Shown: positions 57,988-64,000 of the stretch, in pieces
Layout: each line of letters opens with the position of its first letter
How positions within the stretch are numbered: position 1 is the first letter of the stretch
Source of the DNA: Laspinema palackyanum D2a
GTDB taxonomy: Bacteria > Cyanobacteriota > Cyanobacteriia > Cyanobacteriales > Laspinemataceae
Assembly: GCA_025370845.1 (NCBI GenBank)
Contig: JAMXFF010000034.1
Coordinates: forward strand, 18,668-82,667
Length of the DNA: 64,000 bases
Direction of reading: 5' to 3'
Position numbers and translations under genes: made by a program
Notes under the pieces: generated by a model
What the model saw: the letters and a program-made list of their open reading frames with translations, nothing else
Told to the model about the DNA's origin: nothing
The model's database searches: none

Positions 57988-58344
57988 TCAGCCGCCACTG
58001 ATTTTGGCCGGGTAACCTAAACCCGTCAAAATTTCCACGACTTTTTGCTTGCAATCCCCTTGCATTTCAATCGTATTATCCTTCACCGTCCCCCCAGTTC
58101 CGCATTGGCTTTTGAGCTGCTTTGCCAAGTCCGCTAACGTTTCGGGTTTCAGTTGAAAGCCGGTAATTTCCGTAACCGTTTTCCCCTTACGCCCCTTGCG
58201 CGAGGCTTGGACTCGAATCTTTTGCTGAGAAGGAGGCAGTTCCGTAACCGGACGTTCCGTGGCGGCATTCGGTTGACTACCTGTTCCGAATTCTTGATAA
58301 GCGATGCGATTGTCCCGACCGGATTTCTTTTTAGAAGCGTCCAT
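57988..58344 (-). CDS. SUI1/YciH family translation factor
   Basis: 118 residues. A disordered N-terminal third is followed by a SUI1 fold (about 45-115): IRVQASRKGRKGKTVTEITG, LADLAKQLKSQCGTGGTVKD and CKQKVVEILTGLGYPAKISG. This is the bacterial homologue of eukaryotic eIF1, thought to affect start-codon fidelity, with unclear cellular role in bacteria. ATG at 58344 is chosen; a TTG four codons upstream is possible. It diverges from trpB. Confidence 0.92.
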   Translation of the reverse strand: MDASKKKSGRDNRIAYQEFGTGSQPNAATERPVTELPPSQQKIRVQASRKGRKGKTVTEITGFQLKPETLADLAKQLKSQCGTGGTVKDNTIEMQGDCKQKVVEILTGLGYPAKISGG

Positions 58345-58510
58345 AAACTGTATCAAATCATAAGAAACAGCAATCCATTGTAGTTTAGCCTAGGGCAAAG
58401 CCGAGGGAGTTAAAAGCGGCAAAGGGAGACAGCCGAAGGACTCCGGAATGAGCGCTGGCCTCGTATAATGGAAATCTGATTCCATTATTGTTTCATTTAT
58501 TGCGATCGCC

Positions 58511-59755
58511 GTGACTACCACACCCAGACCCCTAACCCCCACCTCTAACCCGCAACAACCGGATACCTTTGGACGCTTCGGACGCTTTGGCGGCAAATAT
58601 GTCCCGGAAACCCTCATGCCTGCCCTCGCGGAACTAGAAACCGCCTATCAGCAATATCGCAACGATGCGGAATTTCAAGCTGAACTGGATTTATTACTGC
58701 ATGATTATGTCGGACGTCCCAGCCCCTTGTATTTCGCGGAACGCCTCACCCAACATTATGCTAGACCCGACGGTAGCGGCGCACAAATTTACCTGAAACG
58801 GGAAGACTTGAACCACACGGGTGCTCATAAAATTAACAATGCGATCGCCCAAGCCCTCCTCGCCAAACGCATGGGCAAACAGCGGATTATCGCCGAAACC
58901 GGCGCGGGTCAACATGGCGTTGCCACCGCCACAGTCTGCGCCCGCTTTGGCTTAGAATGCGTGATTTATATGGGCGTTCACGATATGGAACGTCAAGCCC
59001 TGAACGTGTTTAGAATGCGTCTGATGGGGGCTGAAGTCCGCCCCGTTGCCGCTGGGACAGGTACCCTCAAAGATGCCACCTCCGAAGCGATTCGCGACTG
59101 GGTAACCAACGTGGAAACCACCCATTACATCCTGGGTTCCGTGGCCGGACCCCACCCCTATCCCATGATGGTCCGCGACTTCCATGCGGTGATTGGTCAA
59201 GAAACCCGCGCCCAATGTCTGGAAAAATGGGGCGGTTTGCCGGATATTCTCCTCGCCTGCGTTGGCGGTGGTTCCAATGCAATGGGGTTATTCCATGAAT
59301 TTGTCAACGAACCCCAAATCCGCCTGATTGGAGTAGAAGCAGCAGGGGAAGGGGTAAATACGGATAAACACGCGGCGACCCTGACTCACGGCCAAATCGG
59401 GGTCTTACATGGGGCGATGAGCTATTTACTGCAAGATGATGAAGGCCAAGTGATTGAGGCCCATTCGATTAGTGCCGGATTGGATTATCCCGGTGTCGGT
59501 CCCGAACATAGTTATTTGAAAGACCTGGGACGGGCGGAATATTACAGCATTACGGATAAAGAAGCCTTAGAGGCATTTCAGCGGTTATCGCAATTAGAGG
59601 GGATTATTCCGGCTTTGGAAACTTCTCATGCGATCGCCTATTTAGAAACCCTTTGTACTCAAGTTGAAGGTAGCCCTCGGATTGTGATTAATTGTTCGGG
59701 CCGGGGTGACAAAGACGTACAAACGGTGGCGAAACATCTTCTCCCCAACTCCTAA
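58511..59755 (+). CDS. trpB: tryptophan synthase beta chain
   Basis: Condenses indole and serine to tryptophan with PLP. Lys107 in [12 protein letters not shown] is the Schiff-base lysine, and GGGSNAMG binds the PLP phosphate. [20 protein letters not shown] near the N-terminus is characteristic of TrpB1. 414 residues is the usual length. The start is GTG at 58511, since the first ATG would remove the conserved N-terminus. trpA is not adjacent. The next gene begins 14 bases after the stop and may be co-transcribed. Confidence 0.97.
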   Translation: MTTTPRPLTPTSNPQQPDTFGRFGRFGGKYVPETLMPALAELETAYQQYRNDAEFQAELDLLLHDYVGRPSPLYFAERLTQHYARPDGSGAQIYLKREDLNHTGAHKINNAIAQALLAKRMGKQRIIAETGAGQHGVATATVCARFGLECVIYMGVHDMERQALNVFRMRLMGAEVRPVAAGTGTLKDATSEAIRDWVTNVETTHYILGSVAGPHPYPMMVRDFHAVIGQETRAQCLEKWGGLPDILLACVGGGSNAMGLFHEFVNEPQIRLIGVEAAGEGVNTDKHAATLTHGQIGVLHGAMSYLLQDDEGQVIEAHSISAGLDYPGVGPEHSYLKDLGRAEYYSITDKEALEAFQRLSQLEGIIPALETSHAIAYLETLCTQVEGSPRIVINCSGRGDKDVQTVAKHLLPNS

Positions 59756-59769
59756 CTGGATTAACCCCC

Positions 59770-60321
59770 ATGAAACTCGGATTTCTCCTGGCAAAACTGG
59801 CACTCTTGACGATGGTGACCACCGTAAGTGGTTGCCAGTTTTCTGCCTATTTAGAAGCGGGATTAGAAGAGGTGGGAATTGGGGCAAGTCCCCCACCGGC
59901 GACTCCCATTCCAGCAACTTCTGATTCTGAATTTAGCGAGATGGAACAACGGGTTCATGAACTGGTGAATCAATATCGGCAGGCCCGAAACCTGCCGCCC
60001 CTAACCGTTGATGAACGCATTACTATCCAAGCTAGAAAACATAGTGAAGCGATGGCCCGGGGCGAGATGACTTTTAGTCATGATGGGTTTGATAATCGCA
60101 TCAAGGCGATCGGTCAATCCCTCTCCTATCGCAGGGCTGCGGAAAATCTGGCTTATAACATGGGCTATCGGGATCCGGTTAATCAAGCGGTAGAGGGTTG
60201 GATTGGCAGTCCCGGCCATCAGCAGAATATGGTGGGGGCCTATGATTTGACCGGCATCGGGATTGCTAAAAATGCCAAAGGCGAGTATTATTACAGCCAA
60301 ATTTTTATCAAGGGTCGGTAA
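59770..60321 (+). CDS. CAP/SCP-domain lipoprotein
   Basis: 183 residues. A lipoprotein signal peptide ends at VSGC (Cys22). A Pro/Thr/Ser linker (about 38-55) precedes a CAP domain (about 57-182): HELVNQYRQARNLPPL, the conserved His residues in KHSEAM and FSHDGF, AENLAYNMG, and GWIGSPGHQQNM. CAP proteins bind lipids or act as proteases in some cases; their bacterial role is unclear. It is probably tethered to the outer membrane. It follows trpB closely and is followed at 97 bases by a methyltransferase gene. Confidence 0.92.
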   Translation: MKLGFLLAKLALLTMVTTVSGCQFSAYLEAGLEEVGIGASPPPATPIPATSDSEFSEMEQRVHELVNQYRQARNLPPLTVDERITIQARKHSEAMARGEMTFSHDGFDNRIKAIGQSLSYRRAAENLAYNMGYRDPVNQAVEGWIGSPGHQQNMVGAYDLTGIGIAKNAKGEYYYSQIFIKGR

Positions 60322-60417
60322 GGTGATCTTCAGCCTTGAGCGGTTAATCTGTCAGAGTGATCCAGGGCCATTACACCTCTTTCCCCTTCTGAATTCCACT
60401 CATCCCCAATACCCAAT

Positions 60418-61572
60418 ATGAACCCACAGTTCAGACATCCGATTCTCCCTGAGACCACCCATGACGAGTTGGCACGCCAAAACTTCGTCACTAGCTTGAA
60501 AAAGCACGTTTTTAGCCTGAGTGCCAAAAATCAAGGGGTTTACGAAACTCGTGCGAAACCCCGGTTTGAGCAAGAGCATCAGCGGTCCCCAGAAACCCGC
60601 TATGAAATTCAGGAGGCGATGAAGGACGAGCCCTACTACCGATGGGTCAGTGCCTTGAAACGCATGGGCCAAGAACTGATGTGGGATTCCGTCCTCAGTA
60701 GTGTGGAACGTCAACTCCCGGAGTTAAGGGACCGGGCGAAGGGGGTAACTCAGCCGTTGGGGTCTTTAACGTTAAACCCGGACCTGGTGATTCCTACTTA
60801 TCAACAAGCGGTAGACATTCATTGTATGCCGGGAAGTTATCACAGTGACTTGAGCGCCGATGATGTAGCCGCTGGTGCATTGTACGATCGCGGGGTTTAT
60901 TTATATGTCCGAGGAATGCTGGGTCCCCTCAATGATGATATGGGGCGATCGGCGGTCCAGAACTTTCTCAAACGGGAATACCCCGACTTTCACCCGCGCC
61001 ATATTTTGGATATGGGATGTACGGTGGGTCACAGCACTTTACCTTATGTGGAGGGCTATCCGGAGGCAGAAGTTCACGGCATTGATATTGGAGCCTCCCT
61101 CTTACGATATGCCCATGCCCGGGCGGAAGCGTTAGGCAATCGGGTCCATTTTTCCCAGCAGAATGCGGAAAAAACTAATTTTGCCGACGAGTCCTTTGAT
61201 CTGGTGGTCAGTCACATTTTGCTCCATGAAATCCCAGTTCCGGCCCTTCGCAATGTGTTCCGAGAGTCCTATCGGTTGTTGAAACCGGGGGGAATGATGG
61301 TCCATATCGAAGCCCCTCTGTATTGCCACATGGATAGTTATCGGGCTTTCGCCTTCGATTGGGAAACGGTGAATAATAATGAACCCTTTTGGGGTGCATT
61401 TCGGGACCTGGATTTGAAGGCAGAGGCTACTCAGGCGGGGTTTAAGCCAGACCAAGTGTTGGAAACCTTTGCACCGAATGGGGCCTGGTTGCAAGCCCAA
61501 GGCAATGGGACCCCCAAGAGTCAAGAATTTGGCGGTCGCGGGACCTGGTTCATGTTGGTAGCCTGGAAATAA
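60418..61572 (+). CDS. class I SAM-dependent methyltransferase
   Basis: 384 residues. The N-terminal 190 residues are a helical extension of unknown role. The Rossmann methyltransferase domain follows: motif I HILDMGCTVGHST (about 199-211; the usual GCGxG is GCTVG here), the acidic end of beta-2 in HGIDIGASLLRYA, QNAEKTNFADESFDLVVSHILLHE (motifs II and III) and a LLKPGGMMVHIE segment. The substrate is not predictable; these features occur in methyltransferases for small molecules, quinones and natural products. Followed at 16 bases by a small hypothetical gene. Confidence 0.9.
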   Translation: MNPQFRHPILPETTHDELARQNFVTSLKKHVFSLSAKNQGVYETRAKPRFEQEHQRSPETRYEIQEAMKDEPYYRWVSALKRMGQELMWDSVLSSVERQLPELRDRAKGVTQPLGSLTLNPDLVIPTYQQAVDIHCMPGSYHSDLSADDVAAGALYDRGVYLYVRGMLGPLNDDMGRSAVQNFLKREYPDFHPRHILDMGCTVGHSTLPYVEGYPEAEVHGIDIGASLLRYAHARAEALGNRVHFSQQNAEKTNFADESFDLVVSHILLHEIPVPALRNVFRESYRLLKPGGMMVHIEAPLYCHMDSYRAFAFDWETVNNNEPFWGAFRDLDLKAEATQAGFKPDQVLETFAPNGAWLQAQGNGTPKSQEFGGRGTWFMLVAWK

Positions 61573-61588
61573 GCATCTAAGGATTGGG

Positions 61589-61861
61589 ATGAAGAAGAAA
61601 GCCAAGGGAAAACGGCCCGTTTATTTACAGAACCCGGAACAAGACCAGTTATTGGCGATCGCCTTGGCATTAGCAGGGGAGGTTTCGGTCCTGCGGGAAC
61701 GACTTGACACGATGGAAAAAATCGCTCAGACTAAAGGACTGTTCACGACTGCGGAGATTGAGGCTTATCAGCCGAGTCAGCAGGTTGAACAAGAACGAGA
61801 GCAATGGCGGGCCGAATATATCGCCCGGGTGTTGCGGGTGTTGCAGGAGGATGAGGGGTAG
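61589..61861 (+). CDS. small hypothetical coiled-coil protein
   Basis: 90 residues. A basic start (MKKKAKGKRPVYLQNPEQDQ) is followed by two predicted helices with heptad character (LAIALALAGEVSVLRERLDT; QEREQWRAEYIARVLRVLQE). AAGGATTGGG precedes the ATG. Tight spacing, 16 bases after the methyltransferase and 3 before the exonuclease gene, argues for a real gene in an operon. The family is unknown to me; it may be a structural partner of one neighbour. Confidence 0.78.
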   Translation: MKKKAKGKRPVYLQNPEQDQLLAIALALAGEVSVLRERLDTMEKIAQTKGLFTTAEIEAYQPSQQVEQEREQWRAEYIARVLRVLQEDEG

Positions 61862-61864
61862 GTT

Positions 61865-62494
61865 ATGACATTGCAAGCATTTCAAGTGTGCGATCGCGAT
61901 TTAACACCGGAACAGTTGGCGGGGTATTTATCCGCCTCGGCGATCGCCGTCGATACGGAAACAATGGGACTCTTACCCCAGCGCGATCGCCTCTGTTTAG
62001 TGCAGCTTTGCGATAGCGAGGGTCACGTCACCGTCATTCGCATCCCCCGAGGCCAAAAAGAAGCCCCCTATCTGAAACAACTTCTCGAAGCTTCCAATAT
62101 CCTCAAAGTCTTTCACTTTGCCCGCTTTGATATGGCAACCTTGCTCTATCATCTCGGCATCGCCGTCCAACCCGTCTTCTGTACCAAACTCGCCAGCAAA
62201 CTCGCCCGAACCTACAGCCCTCGCCACGGACTCAAAGAGGTAGTGCAAGAACTGTGCAAAGTTGAACTGGATAAAAGTGCTCAAAGTTCCGATTGGGGTA
62301 ATCCAGACAACCTTGAAGAAGCGCAGTTGAGTTATGCCGCCAATGATGTCCGCTATTTACTCCCGGTACAACAGAAGTTACAAGCCATGCTAGAACGAGA
62401 GGAACGTTGGGAACTCGCCCAGCAGTGCTTCCAATGTTTGCCCGTGTTTATTTCCTTAGATTTACTGCAATATAAAGATATTTTTGAGCATTAA
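61865..62494 (+). CDS. RNase D-like 3'-5' exonuclease (DEDDy)
   Basis: 209 residues, single exonuclease domain. The DEDDy residues are visible: Asp and Glu in AVDTETMGLL (exo I), Asp in FHFARFDMATLL (exo II), and Tyr and Asp in SYAANDVRYLL (exo III). Full-length RNase D adds HRDC domains, absent here. This short form is common in cyanobacteria and probably trims tRNA or other structured RNA 3' ends. It starts three bases after the previous stop, so it is likely translationally linked to it. Confidence 0.93.
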   Translation: MTLQAFQVCDRDLTPEQLAGYLSASAIAVDTETMGLLPQRDRLCLVQLCDSEGHVTVIRIPRGQKEAPYLKQLLEASNILKVFHFARFDMATLLYHLGIAVQPVFCTKLASKLARTYSPRHGLKEVVQELCKVELDKSAQSSDWGNPDNLEEAQLSYAANDVRYLLPVQQKLQAMLEREERWELAQQCFQCLPVFISLDLLQYKDIFEH

Positions 62495-62619
62495 GTGGCT
62501 TCAAAAGTTTCAAAAATTCCAGCCACCTTGCCAATAAAAATCTGGAACGTTGTAGATAATTAAAAATAATCGGGTGAAAGCCTTTTATCCTGCTTAAACC
62601 CGGTTTCTTCTCCTGTTCT

Positions 62620-63405
62620 TTAGGATTCCGTGGAAGTCACCGAAGGTTGTAATCCACCCACTAACTGTTCAATTCCGCGTTTAATCCAGCGGGTCACGGT
62701 CATGGGACTCACCCCAATTTGCTCCGCCACTTCTTTGCGGGGAATTTCATTAAAGAACACCGACTCAATCACCGTGCGAGTCTTGTCTTCCAACTCACTG
62801 AGGGCTTGTTGGAGTTGTTGGCGTTCTTCTTCTACATTTTGCAGGGATTGATAGTGATGATCCACCAACGTATCACCCAAGGTTACCGGAGTATCCACCT
62901 GGACAGAAACCAAGGCATCTAAACTCAGGGGCATCCGATTTTGGGTCGCTAACTTCGTTTGCCGCCATTCTTCCACCGAAACCAGCAACTGTTCGGCAAT
63001 CTCTGCATCCGTGGGGACACGCCCGAGGGATTGGGTTAAGGTTTCGCGAACTCGTTCGCCTCGGGTTTGCAATTCCCGCCACCGCCGGGGAATTTTCACC
63101 GAAGACCCTTTATCCCGCAAAAAATGGAGCATTTCGCCGCGAATGTAGGGGACGGCAAAAGAGCTAAAGGCACAACCTTGGCTCGGTTGAAATCGTTCGA
63201 TCGCCCGAATTAAGCCTAAATAACCAATTTGTTCGAGGTCTTCATAAGGTTCAGCACATTGATGGCTGACTCGGTGAGCTATTTTTCTAACCAAGCCAGC
63301 ATTTAAACGCACTAGCTGATTGCGAACAAGCACCGAGGGATTTTGGTGATAGGAGACTAAGAGTTCCATCCCTCGGTAGTGCATAGAAGAGGATTGAGTC
63401 GCCAT
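62620..63405 (-). CDS. sigF: RNA polymerase sigma factor, group 3 SigF type
   Basis: 261 residues. Region 2 holds LVRKIAHRVSHQCAEPYEDL, EQIGYLGLIRAIERFQPSQG and FAVPYIRGEMLHFLRDKG (about 40-100); region 3 follows (ELQTRGERVRETLTQSLGR). Region 4 has the helix-turn-helix NEIPRKEVAEQIGVSPMTVT (about 213-232). Order and length match SigF of cyanobacteria, a sigma-28/sporulation-type factor that in Synechocystis supports phototaxis and pilus genes. No anti-sigma gene adjoins. An RsbW-like protein lies far away at 12030. Converges with the RNase D-like gene. Confidence 0.92.
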   Translation of the reverse strand: MATQSSSMHYRGMELLVSYHQNPSVLVRNQLVRLNAGLVRKIAHRVSHQCAEPYEDLEQIGYLGLIRAIERFQPSQGCAFSSFAVPYIRGEMLHFLRDKGSSVKIPRRWRELQTRGERVRETLTQSLGRVPTDAEIAEQLLVSVEEWRQTKLATQNRMPLSLDALVSVQVDTPVTLGDTLVDHHYQSLQNVEEERQQLQQALSELEDKTRTVIESVFFNEIPRKEVAEQIGVSPMTVTRWIKRGIEQLVGGLQPSVTSTES

Positions 63406-63660
63406 TTTATTTAGAGCCTCGAATAAAGGGATTCCCTGGTTTTCAGGGGCGGTGGATTGGAGAATAACAAAAACTGTCTTAAGAGTTAGTCAATAAATTT
63501 AACCTACTTTTAGTATGCCTTAAGGTAGAGGCGACCACTAGAGTTGTTTTACGGAACTCCTCTGGGCTCAAATTAGGGAGTTACGCAAAATTACGGAAAT
63601 TTTTTCTGGTGAATGTAAAGTCTGTCCCGAGCTTGTGAAGAAATGTTAATTCGCCCCTCT

Positions 63661-64000
63661 GGTCCCCTCCCCTGAGCAAGGGGAGGGTTAGGGTGGGGTC
63701 CTTCTGACCGGGCAATCACCAGGTCATCCACTCTTGGAGGCGATCGCACCTGTATGGAGGCTGGATAACCCTCCTCTGGTCCCCTCCCCTTAGCAAGGGG
63801 AGGGTGAGGGTGGGGTCCTTCTGACCGGGCAATCACCAGGTCATCCACTCTTGGAGGCGATCGCACCTGTATGGAGGCTGGATAACCCTCCTCTGGTCCC
63901 CTCCCCTTAGCAAGGGGAGGGTGAGGGTGGGGTCCTTCTGACCGGGCAATCACCAGGTCATCCACTCTTGGAGGCGATCGCACCTGTATGGAGGCTGGAT
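63661..64000. repeat. 117-bp tandem repeat array, continuing past the window end
   Basis: Three copies start at 63661, 63778 and 63895, with exact 117-base period; the third is cut by the window end. Each unit has a GGTCCCCTCCCC palindromic GC-rich stem (CCCCTCCCCTTAGCAAGGGG), then CCGGGCAATCACCAGG and a CTTGGAGGCGATCGCACC segment with CTGTATGGAGGCTGG. Copies 2 and 3 look identical; copy 1 has a few differences. Because 117 is divisible by three, a false open frame runs through it on the minus strand. Confidence 0.92.

Noticed and set aside
63591..63983. Long minus-strand open frame with 39-residue repeats
   Set aside because: It arises because the 117-bp DNA repeat is a multiple of three; composition is that of GC-rich intergenic repeats and no family features are seen.
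63661..64000. Possible CRISPR array
   Set aside because: Copies are contiguous with no variable spacers, and the 117-bp unit is far longer than a CRISPR repeat.

Overview
The window reads as chromosomal DNA of a filamentous cyanobacterium. The signs are the very frequent GCGATCGC (HIP1) octamer, an NdhD subunit of the NDH-1 complex, a group 3 SigF-type sigma factor, DUF309, DUF29 and pentapeptide-repeat proteins, giant kinase/ATPase sensors, PEP-CTERM proteins, and small conserved proteins of cyanobacterial type. An Oscillatoriales-like host is my inference. I saw no rRNA, tRNA, CRISPR array or intact transposase gene.

Layout. 1-7600: two tandem paralogous Ser/Thr kinase-AAA-ATPase sensors on the minus strand; the first is cut by the window edge and the second ends in a class III cyclase. 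7.9-15 kb: lipA, a response regulator, a heptose-kinase-like PfkB protein, a palindrome-rich intergenic region, an anti-sigma-like ATPase, two small hypothetical proteins and asnS. 15-19.8 kb (minus): a probable lipopolysaccharide-transport group (LptA-like, LptB, LptF/G permease) followed by a Pro/Asn-rich membrane-anchored protein. 20.9-28.6 kb: an RTX/Calx-beta protein, a peroxiredoxin-like/prolyl-hydroxylase fusion, DUF309, DUF29, a pentapeptide-repeat protein and a membrane protein. 28.9-33.1 kb: thrB converging on metX and metY (homoserine to threonine or methionine), with a 370-bp MITE-like element inserted at the thrB stop codon. 34-35.7 kb: ndhD.

36.8-53.5 kb is the most distinctive region: a Wzx/Wzy-type exopolysaccharide locus. 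It holds a chain-length protein, a polymerase/ligase, a GT4, a phosphotransferase, a flippase, two GT2 enzymes, a secreted GH5 glycanase and a large Asp-box lipoprotein. On the opposite strand are four tandem paralogous PEP-CTERM proteins and a GT26 glycosyltransferase whose C-terminus carries four MshEN-like (potential c-di-GMP-binding) motifs. Together these could make, export, trim and anchor an extracellular polymer, possibly under second-messenger control.

54-63.4 kb: a coiled-coil protein, a tiny YqaE/Pmp3 gene, an orphan HepT-like HEPN RNase, a methyl-accepting chemotaxis protein, a SUI1-family factor, trpB, a CAP-domain lipoprotein, a methyltransferase, a small hypothetical protein, an RNase D-like exonuclease and a SigF-type sigma factor. 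The window ends inside a 117-bp tandem repeat array. Several palindromic repeat families recur between genes, notably AGAAACCGGGTTTCT inverted pairs at convergent gene ends.
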